This document shows, one piece after another, positions 8,756-17,098 of a stretch of 64,000 nt of DNA. A model generated the notes under the pieces. The model did no database searches. It was given only the letters and a program-made list of their open reading frames with translations, and had not been told where the DNA came from. The position numbers and the translations under genes are program-made. The stretch comes from Thermodesulfobacterium sp. (GTDB taxonomy: Bacteria; Desulfobacterota; Thermodesulfobacteria; Thermodesulfobacteriales; Thermodesulfobacteriaceae): contig JACDNX010000003.1 in the NCBI GenBank assembly GCA_017656385.1, positions 62,001-126,000 on the forward strand. Reading direction: 5' to 3'. How positions within the stretch are numbered: the first letter of the stretch is position 1; each line of letters starts with the position of its first letter.

Positions 8756-10089
8756 AACCCAAAATACTCTTTGTTGATGATGAAACAAGCAGTTTAAGAA
8801 CCATTTCTGCAGTTTTGGAGAAGTCCGGTTTTAAAGTTATTACTGCAAAAACTGCAGAAGAGGGAATTGCTAAGCTTCAAAATTTGACTCCAGATTGTAT
8901 TCTTCTTGATTATCTTCTTCCTAATATGAGTGGAATTGAGATGTTAAAATACTTAAAGAAAGAAAATTATCATATTCCTGTAATTATTCTTACGGCTTTT
9001 GGTACAATTGAAAAAGCAGTTGAAGCTATAAAATTAGGAGCTTTTCATTATCTGGTTAAACCTGTTGATCCAGAACTTTTAGTAAATGTTTTAAAAGAAG
9101 CGGTAACTAAATATGCTGTTTCTGCAGATGAGGATTATTATGTAAAAAAGTTTCCAGAGATAATTGGTAAAAGTGAAGCCATTAAAGAGATTTTTCATAT
9201 TATTGAGATGGTAGCAGAAAGTAATGCTAATGTACTTATTACAGGAGAGTCTGGCACAGGTAAAGAGTTGATAGCAAAAGCCATCCATAAAAATTCTCTC
9301 CGCAGAGCCAATCCATTTTTAGTAGTTGATTGTACAACTATTCCTGAGAACCTTTTAGAGAGTGAGCTTTTTGGATATGAAAAAGGAGCTTTTACAGGTG
9401 CAACAGAAGCCAAAAAAGGACTTATTGAGTTAGCAAACAGAGGAACTTTATTTCTGGATGAGATAGGAGATTTACCTTTATCTTTACAAGGAAAGCTTTT
9501 AAGATTTTTGCAAGAAAAAGAGATCAGAAGACTTGGAAATACAAATAGAATTAAAGTAGATGTAAGGATTATAGCCTCTACCAATAGAGATCTTGAAAAA
9601 GCGGTTAAAGAAGGTTCTTTCAGAGAGGACTTATACTGGAGACTTAATGTAGTTAGAATTCATCTGCCACCTTTAAGAGAAAGAAAAGAAGATATTCCAC
9701 TTTTAGTTAATTATTTTTTAAATAAATATGCTAAGGAAAATAATAAACCTGTTCCTTATTTAGAACCAGAGGTGATGGATGCATTAATAAGTTATGAATG
9801 GCCTGGGAATATAAGAGAACTGGCACATGTAATTGAGAGAGCAGTTGTGCTTTCTCCTGCTGGAAGAATTTCTCTTAAACACTTACCTAAAAGAATTATA
9901 GAGAAACCAGATAAAGAGGAAAAGATAGAAGGAGAAACTTTAAATTTAGTGGAAATGGAAAAGAAATTGATAATTAAAGCCTTGAATGAAACAGGATGGA
10001 ATCAAACCAAAGCTGCTAAGATTCTTGGTATTTCCCGTAAACAACTAAGAACTAAAATGAAAAATTATGGATTATTGCCTTCTAAATAG
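8752..10089 (+). CDS. NtrC-type sigma-54-dependent response regulator
   Basis: A 445-residue regulator with three domains. The receiver (1-120) has phospho-acceptor Asp53 in LLDYLLPNMSG and Lys103 in LVKPVDP. The AAA+ domain has Walker A GESGTGKE (165-172), the sigma-54 contact loop GAFTGA (212-217) and LFLDEIGDLPL. A C-terminal Fis-type HTH ends with AAKILGISRKQLRTKMKNYGL. The intact GAFTGA loop means it should activate sigma-54 promoters. Candidate -24/-12 elements precede the porin, the molybdoenzyme and the TSUP gene around it. Its stop lies 3 bases from the stop of the convergent iron-sulfur gene. Confidence 0.95.
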   Translation: MKPKILFVDDETSSLRTISAVLEKSGFKVITAKTAEEGIAKLQNLTPDCILLDYLLPNMSGIEMLKYLKKENYHIPVIILTAFGTIEKAVEAIKLGAFHYLVKPVDPELLVNVLKEAVTKYAVSADEDYYVKKFPEIIGKSEAIKEIFHIIEMVAESNANVLITGESGTGKELIAKAIHKNSLRRANPFLVVDCTTIPENLLESELFGYEKGAFTGATEAKKGLIELANRGTLFLDEIGDLPLSLQGKLLRFLQEKEIRRLGNTNRIKVDVRIIASTNRDLEKAVKEGSFREDLYWRLNVVRIHLPPLRERKEDIPLLVNYFLNKYAKENNKPVPYLEPEVMDALISYEWPGNIRELAHVIERAVVLSPAGRISLKHLPKRIIEKPDKEEKIEGETLNLVEMEKKLIIKALNETGWNQTKAAKILGISRKQLRTKMKNYGLLPSK

Positions 10090-10092
10090 CTT

Positions 10093-10578
10093 TTATTTCA
10101 AAAGTTCTTTCTTTTTAAGTCTTGACAACTCATTTACTGATAATAATTTTAGAGCATGGGTAGTACATTTGGTGACACAGGCTGGCATAAGCCCTTGGTC
10201 AAGTCTATCCATACAAAGGTCACATTTTATAACGGTTCCATCTTCTGGATTATATTGAGGTATGCCCCAAGGACAGGCTTCAATACAGTTTTTACATCCT
10301 ATACATAAAGATTTATCAACAAAAACTATTCCGTCTTTTTTTCTTTTTTGCATAGCTCCGGTGGGACAAGCTTCTACACAGAGCGGACGACCGCAATGAA
10401 AACAGGGAACAAATACAAATTTTTGAAAAACTTTATTCTCAGAGAGCTTTATATCAGAAGGAAGTATTTCACAGATTTTAATCCCTGAGCTCAAGTTTTT
10501 ATTAATTATACAATGCACTTCACAGGCACGACAACCTATGCATTTATCAAAATCCTGAACAATACGATATGCACTCAA
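10093..10578 (-). CDS. Four-cluster [4Fe-4S] electron-transfer subunit of the molybdoenzyme
   Basis: A 161-residue protein of the DmsB/PhsB/NrfC type. Sixteen cysteines form four cluster sites: C13/16/19/23, C59/62/67/71, C92/95/98/102 and C119/122/134/138, with the usual CxxCxxCxxxC and CxxC-x11-CxxxC spacings. There is no signal peptide or membrane helix. It is the second gene after the catalytic subunit, 14 bases downstream, and must pass electrons between that enzyme and a soluble carrier or an anchor encoded elsewhere, since no NrfD/PsrC-type membrane subunit is present here. Confidence 0.93.
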   Translation of the reverse strand: MSAYRIVQDFDKCIGCRACEVHCIINKNLSSGIKICEILPSDIKLSENKVFQKFVFVPCFHCGRPLCVEACPTGAMQKRKKDGIVFVDKSLCIGCKNCIEACPWGIPQYNPEDGTVIKCDLCMDRLDQGLMPACVTKCTTHALKLLSVNELSRLKKKELLK

Positions 10579-10592
10579 CTTTTCCCTCCTTT

Positions 10593-12680
10593 CTAAATTT
10601 TTCTTATTTTTACAAAGTTTTCAAATAAAACTCCTGTGTGAGTTCCTTTTCCAAATTTATCAAAAGCTCCTCTTAACAAACGACCTTCGTTAAGTCCCTT
10701 ACCATAGCTTCTACTAAGCCAGGGAACATCATTTTGAAATCCTCTATACATAAAAACACATTCTGGATGTATAAAAGGGGTAACCTTAGTCTTTATTTTC
10801 CCTGAATAGTCTTCAGAAGAAACTTCTACATAATCTCCATCCTTTATTCCAAGTTTTTTTGCCACTTCTTCGTTAATCCATAATTCGTTTTCAGAAAGTA
10901 TTTTATTTAATACTGGATTATTTTGCGTTCTTACATGTGTATGAACAGCACATCTCCCAAATATGAGCCTGAATTCACCTTTTTCAGTGCTTGGTTTAGG
11001 TTTTTCTTCATAGTCAATAAAATAGGGGACTTCTCTTTCATCCATTTTTTGAGAGGTAATTTCAATTTTCCCAGAAGGAGTTTTAAATTTCAACTCTTCT
11101 CTGCTGTAGATAAGAGGTTCTTTACATAAAGGCACAAATCCCTTTTTGTCAAAATCTTCTATTTTTATTCCTGTACCTTGAAGCTGATAATTCCAAATCT
11201 CTTTTATACTTTCGTAGGGAACATACTGAGCTAATCCCATTTTTTTACAAAGTTTTGTAAAAATCCACCATCTTGGTTTGGTATCATAAATAGGTTCCAC
11301 AGCCTTTTTCCTTACAATGAAAGCAGGTTTAGCTCCTCTCTGAAGTCCTATTATGTCATCTCTTTCTAAGTAAGTAGATTCAGGTAAAATAACATCTGCA
11401 AACCAGCTGGTAGTTCCATAATCCACAGGGATGTGAACCAGAAGCTCAAGTCCTTTTAAAATTTCCTTAATATCTGACAAAGGCATTCCTGCAAAAGGAT
11501 CGTATCTGTAAATGATAATGGCTTTTACAGGATAGGGATCTCCTGTTTTGATGGCTTTAAAAAGGTGCAAAATATGTCCGGCTCCATCATATAGAAATCC
11601 TTTGCCCAATTCAGCTTCTATACGTTTTTCCTTAGGTTGAGGAATTGGTTCGAGAAGGCTTTTTAATGGTTTTGCTCCCACTTCCTTGGGAGATTTAGCT
11701 AAAATCAGTCCACCTTTCTGTTCTATATTTCCAAGAAGTGCATTTAAAATGTATACCGCTCTTGCGTAATAAAAAGAATCTACATATCTTGCACCAAACC
11801 AGTAAGGATAAATTATGACTTGGGGTTTAGCTTCACTTAATTCTCTTGCTAATTTAATAATTTCTTCTTCTGGAACTTCAGAAACACTTTCTGCCCATTT
11901 AGGAGAATATGGTTTAACAAAATTTTCAAGTTCTTCCATCCCAAGGAAAAACTTATCTACAAAGTCTTTATCATAAAGATTTTCCTTAATAATTTGGTGA
12001 ATTAGGGCAAGAACTATGGCGTAGTCTGAACCAGGACGAATTCTGAAATATTTGGTAGCTTTAGTAGCAGTTATATTAACTATGGGGTCAAAATAGGTGA
12101 GTTTTGCTCCTCTTTCTAAGGCTTTAAGGACATTGTTAGCTTCTTTTACTGCTACAGCGTCAAAAAAGGCTCTACCAAAGGAAACTATATGTCTGGCATT
12201 GCTGAAGTCATAACTTATCTGATTTCTCGGTATTCCAAAAAGGGTTTGTGCTGCCAGGTCTACATTTTTTCTGCAAAGATCGTCATGATTGAAATAGTTA
12301 GGAGAACCTATGGCACGGATAAAAACTCTTTGCATTTCTCCAAATAGACCGCCTCCCCTGTCAAGAAGAGCTATAGCCTTTGCTCCGTATTTATCTTTTA
12401 TTGCAGTTAATTTTTCTGCTATATAATTTAAAGCTTCATCCCAAGTAACTCTTTTCCATCCTCCAGATCCCCTTTCACCTTTTCTTATCATTGGATATTG
12501 TGGTCTTTCTTTGTCATAAAGGTGAACCATTCCTGCAGATCCTCTGGCACAAAGAGCTCTTTCTATACCAGCCATATAGGGATTACCCTCTATCCAGGTT
12601 ATCTTCCCATCGGTTACCTCAACCCTTATGGGACATCTTGCAGAACACATTCCACATACCGAAAACACTTCTTTTTTCAT
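10593..12680 (-). CDS. Molybdopterin (bis-MGD) oxidoreductase, PsrA/PhsA-like catalytic subunit, no Tat signal
   Basis: A 695-residue protein from the ATG at 12680, chosen because AGGAGG lies 9 bases upstream; an in-frame start at 12707 would sit upstream of that SD. A [4Fe-4S] motif is formed by C9, C12, C16 and C44. In GSPNYFNHDDLC, Cys136 sits where Psr/Phs/Fdh-type enzymes carry the Mo/W ligand. The C-terminal cofactor domain contains HTHVRTQNNP, typical of thiosulfate/polysulfide reductase-like members. There is no twin-arginine signal, so it should be cytoplasmic, unlike PhsA and PsrA. Substrate cannot be read from sequence. A sulfur oxyanion would fit the neighbouring TSUP exporter and PhnD-type sensor, but this is inference. 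A candidate sigma-54 promoter lies just upstream. Confidence 0.88.
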   Translation of the reverse strand: MKKEVFSVCGMCSARCPIRVEVTDGKITWIEGNPYMAGIERALCARGSAGMVHLYDKERPQYPMIRKGERGSGGWKRVTWDEALNYIAEKLTAIKDKYGAKAIALLDRGGGLFGEMQRVFIRAIGSPNYFNHDDLCRKNVDLAAQTLFGIPRNQISYDFSNARHIVSFGRAFFDAVAVKEANNVLKALERGAKLTYFDPIVNITATKATKYFRIRPGSDYAIVLALIHQIIKENLYDKDFVDKFFLGMEELENFVKPYSPKWAESVSEVPEEEIIKLARELSEAKPQVIIYPYWFGARYVDSFYYARAVYILNALLGNIEQKGGLILAKSPKEVGAKPLKSLLEPIPQPKEKRIEAELGKGFLYDGAGHILHLFKAIKTGDPYPVKAIIIYRYDPFAGMPLSDIKEILKGLELLVHIPVDYGTTSWFADVILPESTYLERDDIIGLQRGAKPAFIVRKKAVEPIYDTKPRWWIFTKLCKKMGLAQYVPYESIKEIWNYQLQGTGIKIEDFDKKGFVPLCKEPLIYSREELKFKTPSGKIEITSQKMDEREVPYFIDYEEKPKPSTEKGEFRLIFGRCAVHTHVRTQNNPVLNKILSENELWINEEVAKKLGIKDGDYVEVSSEDYSGKIKTKVTPFIHPECVFMYRGFQNDVPWLSRSYGKGLNEGRLLRGAFDKFGKGTHTGVLFENFVKIRKI

Positions 12681-12728
12681 TCTGTTACCTCCTGCTGAGA
12701 GCAGCAACAGTTTTTATCTTTTATTAAA

Positions 12729-12744
12729 TGCAAAATTGATACCT
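12729..12744 (-). promoter_or_regulatory. Candidate sigma-54 promoter of the molybdoenzyme operon
   Basis: Read on the minus strand: AGGTATC-AATT-TTGCA. GG (12743-12742) and GC (12731-12730) are separated by exactly 10 bases. The -12 half is a full match to TTGCW; the -24 half is weak apart from GG. Predicted start is near 12718, about 38 bases before the ATG. Confidence 0.4.
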
Positions 12745-12798
12745 AAATTATAAATTTTTGGGGAAATTTAACAAAGATTAGTTTGAATATCTTAGAAT

Positions 12799-12836
12799 TG
12801 TTCCAATTGGGACAGAATATAGTTCCAAAAGGGCAA
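12799..12836. promoter_or_regulatory. Paired dyad sites between divergent sigma-54 promoters (candidate enhancer)
   Basis: Two related dyads occur: TGTTCC-AATT-GGGACA (12799-12814) and AGTTCC-AAAA-GGGCAA (12821-12836). Their starts are 22 bases apart, two helical turns. They lie about 55-95 bases upstream of the -24 region of the molybdoenzyme promoter and about 65-100 bases upstream of that of the TSUP promoter. This is where a dimeric NtrC-type activator would bind cooperatively to serve both directions. Confidence 0.5.
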
Positions 12837-12898
12837 ATTTTTTGTTTTTTAACAACTTCTTTTTACACAATATAAAGAAAAAGTAGAGCATCTATTTA

Positions 12899-12914
12899 TG
12901 GTATTTTTTTTGCT
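12899..12914 (+). promoter_or_regulatory. Candidate sigma-54 promoter of the TSUP exporter gene
   Basis: TGGTATT-TTTT-TTGCT compared with TGGCACG-N4-TTGCW. GG is at 12900-12901 and GC at 12912-12913, with the required 10-base gap and a full -12 match. Predicted start is near 12925, followed by SD AGGAGGTGG and ATG at 12956. Confidence 0.5.
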
Positions 12915-12955
12915 TCAGCTTTTCTTAGAAAAAACATTATACAGGAGGTGGTTTT

Positions 12956-14209
12956 ATGAATGTAGATTTAAAGTTTTTAAAAAAACTTAAAACTTTATCA
13001 ATGATATTTTTTCTTGTTTTTTCAATTTTATGGATTTATTGGTTAGGCACAGCCTCACTTTCAGCTAAAGAATCCGCTACTTTCAAACCAGCAAATGTCA
13101 CATCAATCACATCTTCTCAGGAAATAGCTGATATTGGGTTGTCTGGGAAATTAGGTGAAATTATTTCTAAAACTCCTGTATGTAGTGAAACCGTAAAAAC
13201 AGGATGTATAGATGAAAAAGCCCCTAAGGGCTATTTGGGAATTCCTGGAGCGCCTAAACCTAATTTAATTCTTGCTTTTATATGGGCTATCTGGGTAGGA
13301 TGGATATTTTCTACAGTAGGAGCTTTTGGTGGAATTATGGCTGGGGTAGGGCATATTACTATTTATGGATTAGGTAACTATGCCAGCTCATTTAAAAAGA
13401 TCAATCCAGCTTTAAATAAATTTCTCACAGATACAATTCGTGTATCAAATATGTTTTTGGTTGGATTGAGTGCTTTGATATCTTCTTTTAATTACTGGCG
13501 TATGAAAAGAATTGTTGCTCCACTTGCTATAGCAATGACTATTGGAGCTGTTGGAGGGGCAATCTTAATAGCCTATCTTACAGCTGGAAAAGTGAGTTTT
13601 AAACAGTATATAGGATATTTTGGTTTAGCTGTTTTCGTAATAGCAGGTTTTATGTGGTATGGAACCACCGAAAGAGCGAGAGCAAAGAGAAAAGCGGCAA
13701 GAGAAGCAGCTAAGAGGTTTGAAGAATCTGTGAAAAAAGGAGAAGCTGTAGAAGGAGTTAAACTCGTAAAATTTGGTTTAACTGAGTGTGTGTTTACTTT
13801 TGCAGGTGTTGAGTTTAAATTCAATCCTTTACTTGCTGTCTTTGGAGGTTTAGCTATTGCCATTATTTCAGTATTTTTGGGTATAGGAGGAGGATTTTTA
13901 TTGGTGCCCTTTATGACAGATATTGTTAAACTACCTATGTTTATCGTGGCAGGAACTTCTGCTTTCGTGGTTATGGTTCAAATGATAGTAGGGATTTTAA
14001 CCTATTTAGCAAAAGGAGTAATAGTGTGGTGGCCACTTATTGGGGTTGAACTCATAGGTATTTTTATAGGCTCTATGATAGGTCCTCGCACTCAAAAATA
14101 CATTCCTGATATATGGTTGAAGCGCTTGTTTGTTTTACTTGCTATCTATGTGGGACTGCGTTATACTACCAAGGGCTTTCTTGGGAAAAGCATAGTTCCT
14201 CCTTATTAA
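12956..14209 (+). CDS. TSUP (TauE/SafE) family anion exporter with large periplasmic loop
   Basis: A 417-residue membrane protein with about 8-9 helices. It shows the TSUP repeat twice: GWIFSTVGAFGGIMAGVGH in the first half and ISVFLGIGGGFLLVPFM in the second. A first helix (about 14-33) is followed by a roughly 70-residue hydrophilic loop with two cysteines (C76, C84), longer than in typical 250-residue members. A basic and acidic cytoplasmic segment links the halves. Family members move sulfite, sulfoacetate, thiosulfate or other organosulfur anions. Placed next to the molybdoenzyme and under a candidate sigma-54 promoter, it may export the enzyme's product or import its substrate. A hairpin terminator follows. 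Confidence 0.87.
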   Translation: MNVDLKFLKKLKTLSMIFFLVFSILWIYWLGTASLSAKESATFKPANVTSITSSQEIADIGLSGKLGEIISKTPVCSETVKTGCIDEKAPKGYLGIPGAPKPNLILAFIWAIWVGWIFSTVGAFGGIMAGVGHITIYGLGNYASSFKKINPALNKFLTDTIRVSNMFLVGLSALISSFNYWRMKRIVAPLAIAMTIGAVGGAILIAYLTAGKVSFKQYIGYFGLAVFVIAGFMWYGTTERARAKRKAAREAAKRFEESVKKGEAVEGVKLVKFGLTECVFTFAGVEFKFNPLLAVFGGLAIAIISVFLGIGGGFLLVPFMTDIVKLPMFIVAGTSAFVVMVQMIVGILTYLAKGVIVWWPLIGVELIGIFIGSMIGPRTQKYIPDIWLKRLFVLLAIYVGLRYTTKGFLGKSIVPPY

Positions 14210-14225
14210 AAAATTAATTCGAGAA

Positions 14226-14255
14226 AAAGCCCTGAGGGCTTAACCTCAGGGCTTT
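14226..14255 (+). terminator. Terminator after the TSUP gene
   Basis: AAAGCCCTGAGG (14226-14237), loop GCTTAA, CCTCAGGGCTTT (14244-14255): a perfect 12-bp stem immediately downstream of the exporter stop. It separates that gene from the unknown membrane gene at 14276. Confidence 0.9.
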
Positions 14256-14275
14256 AATATCTTTGAGAGGTAAAG

Positions 14276-14941
14276 ATGTCTGAAAAATTTGAGATTTACT
14301 ATTATAAGTTTCTGCTTATCATTGATAGAATATTTATTCTTCCATATAAGTTTTTCTATTTTATTTTTAAAAATCCTGTTTTCGCTTATTTTTTAGGAAC
14401 TTTTACTCTGGGCTTTTTAGCCGTATTAATAGGCAAGCTGTTCTTAGGTTCTATTTTTTACCTAAATCGCAAATATATAAAGATCTTAAACGAAGAACTT
14501 ATAAAATGGTATAATCTATCAGTTGAAGCTTTGGAAAAAGAGGATTCAGAAAAGTTCCAGCTTTTTAATAAAGAAGCCAATGAATATTTTGGAAAACTTT
14601 TCTTTTTAAATATAGCTCAATCTATAAGTTTACTTATTCCTCTACCTTTTGTGCTTGCTTGGTTGCAATTTAAATTTGGAGAAATTAAATTTTTTCTACC
14701 TTTTTCAATTCCTTTTGTAGGAAATCAGGTAAATTATATTTTTACATTTTTGGTATGTTATTTGTTAGCCTGTATGCTTTATAAAAAGATATGCAAGTTT
14801 TTACCAATTTTTAGAAAAATTGAAGAATTTATAGCAATTTGTGGAGATGTGCAAAAAGAGATAAAAAGCATGGCAGAAGTTTTAAAAAAGAAAAAAATTT
14901 TAAACTGTTGCAAGATAGAGAAACATAAGAGTATTTATTAA
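14276..14941 (+). CDS. Unknown membrane protein with central helical hairpin
   Basis: A 221-residue protein I do not recognise with confidence. Hydrophobic stretches lie at about 20-70 (two helices), 112-130 and 148-168. A charged segment (about 75-105, LNEELIKWYNLSVEALEKED) likely forms a coiled coil between helices. The C-terminus is basic and has a CC pair. A coiled-coil hairpin between membrane helices is reminiscent of Oxa1/DUF106-type proteins, but no signature residue confirms that. SD GAGAGG precedes the ATG. A terminator lies upstream, so it is probably transcribed separately from the exporter and together with the interrupted gene that follows. Confidence 0.65.
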   Translation: MSEKFEIYYYKFLLIIDRIFILPYKFFYFIFKNPVFAYFLGTFTLGFLAVLIGKLFLGSIFYLNRKYIKILNEELIKWYNLSVEALEKEDSEKFQLFNKEANEYFGKLFFLNIAQSISLLIPLPFVLAWLQFKFGEIKFFLPFSIPFVGNQVNYIFTFLVCYLLACMLYKKICKFLPIFRKIEEFIAICGDVQKEIKSMAEVLKKKKILNCCKIEKHKSIY

Positions 14942-14954
14942 TATAAAAATTTCT

Positions 14955-15455
14955 ATGCAGGAAATTTTTCATTTCTTTTTGACAAAAGCGGAAAATCCTT
15001 TTCAGGCTGGAGAAAATGTTAAAAAATTTCTTGATAAATACGAGCTTGTTAGATACGATCTTTTTGAAATAAAGGATTTTTTTATTCACAAACCAACTTC
15101 TGAAAGGTTCTGGGAGATTTTGGAATATAGTATTGAGAAAAACAAGGAGACTTTATTAAATTTTCTTAAAGAATTAAAAAGAGAAGGATTTTCAAAAATT
15201 GAAGATATTTTAGAAATCTCCTAGGGTTATCTGAGCAAAGTATTTCATATAATAGTTCATCTTGTATATGGCTTTTTTAGCATTGATTCAACTTTCTACA
15301 ATTTAATAGAAGATTCGCACTCTTTAAGTAAAGCTCTAAGAAAAGAAATAAAGGAAAGTCCGGAAAATTTTTATATTGTTAAAGTCAATGCTTACATAAA
15401 AGAACCTCTCTACAAATTTGAGCTTTTGAGTCCAAAAAAGTTTCTCAAAAGATAA
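14955..15455 (+). pseudogene. Unknown small protein gene interrupted by an in-frame TAG
   Basis: From ATG 14955 the frame codes 89 residues and meets TAG at 15222-15224. The same frame then continues without another stop for 76 codons to TAA at 15453-15455, with protein-like composition (GYLSKVFHIIVHLVYGFFSI at the start, FYNLIEDSH, ENFYIVKVNAYIKEP later). The two parts together look like one gene of about 166 residues broken by a nonsense codon, or a sequencing error. The family is not recognised. It lies 13 bases after the unknown membrane gene, likely in one transcript. Confidence 0.6.
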
Positions 15456-15547
15456 TTTTTTTCCTTATTTATAGTTTTAAAGTATTTTAAAAGAGAGAAT
15501 GTAATGCTATATTTGTTTTTTAAAATCCATTCTAAAGGGGTGTTTTT

Positions 15548-17098
15548 ATGGAAAGAGTGCTTATGCTGGGCACTGATGCTATAGCAAGAGGAGCTATAGA
15601 AGCAGGTATATCTTATGTAACTTCCTATCCAGGAACACCAGCCACTCAGATTTTGGAATACATTGCAAAAAATAGTAACATCCCTTGCGAATGGTCTTTA
15701 AATGAAAAAGTAGCTTTTGAAGTAGCTTATGGAGTTAGCTTAACGGGAAGAAGGGTTCTCTGCTCTATGAAACATGTAGGGCTGAATGTTGCAGCAGATC
15801 CCTTTATGACCTCAAGTTATCTTGGTGTTAGAGGAGGATTTGTGCTTGCAGTAGGTGATGATCCTGGTGCTTATTCCTCTCAGAATGAACAAGATTCACG
15901 TTTCTATGCCTATTTTGCTAAAATTCCATGCCTTGAACCTTATGATGGAGAAACTGCAAAATTTTATACCAAAATAGCCTTTGAAATTTCAGAAGAACTT
16001 GGATTGCCAGTTATGGTGCGCAGTCAGACCAGGCTTCTTCACTGTTATAGCCCTGTAACTCTCGGAGAGATTGAAAAAGAAAAAGAAGTAAATTTGACCA
16101 AAGATCCTCAGCATCTTATCGCTATTCCTAAGCATGTTATTCCGCTTCATAAAGAACTAAATGCCAAACAATCAAAAATATTAGAAATACTGAAGAGATA
16201 TAATTTTAATGAAATAATAGCTGGGAAAGGGAAAACAGGTATCATTGCCTGTGGTCTCACATTTACTTATGCTTTAGAGCTGGCTAAGGATTTACCTATT
16301 CTTAAAATTACAGCCTATCCCATAGATGAAATACTCCTTAAAGAATTTCTGAATGGTCTTGAAGAAGTTATTGTTCTGGAAGAAGGATATCCTTTAATAG
16401 AAAAGTTGGTTAGATGCTTTCATTCAAGAGTTAGAGGAAAGCTCTCTGGAGATTTGCCATTAGAAGGTGAACTTGGTCCTGAACCTCTCTTGAGACTTTT
16501 TGGAAGGGACACAAAAAAGCCCCTTGAAAAGGTTCCACCAAGACCTCCTTTTCTGTGTCCTGGGTGTCCTCACAGGGAGTTTTATAAGGCGCTTTTAGAA
16601 GCTAAGCCAAACTTTGTTACAGGAGATATTGGTTGTTATACTTTGGGATGTTTACCTCCTCTTTCTGCTCTTGATACCTGTCTTTGTATGGGGGCAAGTA
16701 TTGGTAAAGCCATAGGTATTGCTAAACAGGGTGTAAAAAGAGTAGCTGCAGTAATAGGTGATTCTACTTTTCTGCATTCAGGCATTCCAGCTCTTATAGA
16801 TGCAGTTTACAATAAAGCTGATATACTTGTTTGCATACTTGACAATTCTGTGGTAGCAATGACAGGACATCAGCCAACTCCTCACTTTGGTTTAACAGCA
16901 AAATTGGAGGAAACCAAAAAAGTAAATCTTAGTGAAATCTGTAAAGCTTGCGGAGTAGATTCTGTAACTAAAATAGACCCTTATAAAAAGGATGAAATGG
17001 TATCTGCTCTAAGAAAAGGACTTGAAAACCCCGGAGTTCATGTGGTGATCTCAAGAAGACCCTGTATATTTGTAGCAAAAAAGTTTAAAAAAGTCTAA
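15548..17098 (+). CDS. iorA: Indolepyruvate:ferredoxin oxidoreductase alpha subunit without the C-terminal ferredoxin domain
   Basis: A 516-residue TPP enzyme that oxidatively decarboxylates arylpyruvates to aryl-acetyl-CoA using ferredoxin. The N-terminal pyrimidine-binding half has [14 protein letters not shown]. The C-terminal TPP half has [28 protein letters not shown] and the GDSTFLHSG...DNSVVAMTG region. Typical IorA proteins are around 600 residues because they end in a two-cluster ferredoxin domain. This one stops right after [14 protein letters not shown], and the following DNA belongs to an opposite-strand ACT gene. Its beta partner is in the minus-strand cluster at 20591-21190, so the usual iorAB pair is split and convergent. 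SD AAAGGGG precedes the ATG. Confidence 0.93.
   Translation: MERVLMLGTDAIARGAIEAGISYVTSYPGTPATQILEYIAKNSNIPCEWSLNEKVAFEVAYGVSLTGRRVLCSMKHVGLNVAADPFMTSSYLGVRGGFVLAVGDDPGAYSSQNEQDSRFYAYFAKIPCLEPYDGETAKFYTKIAFEISEELGLPVMVRSQTRLLHCYSPVTLGEIEKEKEVNLTKDPQHLIAIPKHVIPLHKELNAKQSKILEILKRYNFNEIIAGKGKTGIIACGLTFTYALELAKDLPILKITAYPIDEILLKEFLNGLEEVIVLEEGYPLIEKLVRCFHSRVRGKLSGDLPLEGELGPEPLLRLFGRDTKKPLEKVPPRPPFLCPGCPHREFYKALLEAKPNFVTGDIGCYTLGCLPPLSALDTCLCMGASIGKAIGIAKQGVKRVAAVIGDSTFLHSGIPALIDAVYNKADILVCILDNSVVAMTGHQPTPHFGLTAKLEETKKVNLSEICKACGVDSVTKIDPYKKDEMVSALRKGLENPGVHVVISRRPCIFVAKKFKKV

Noticed and set aside
9195-9584. 129-residue minus-strand frame within the NtrC-type gene
   Set aside because: Antisense shadow of the AAA+ domain. 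Similar long antisense frames occur opposite several other genes here and none has an SD or family motifs.
13573-13863. 96-residue minus-strand frame inside the TSUP gene
   Set aside because: Shadow of conserved membrane-protein sequence on the other strand.
12956-14209. Taurine-linked TauE
   Set aside because: No taurine or sulfonate degradation genes nearby; only the TSUP family is supported.
14955-15455. Pyrrolysine insertion at the in-frame TAG
   Set aside because: No tRNA-Pyl or pyl genes are seen in the window and the protein is not a methylamine methyltransferase; a nonsense mutation is simpler.
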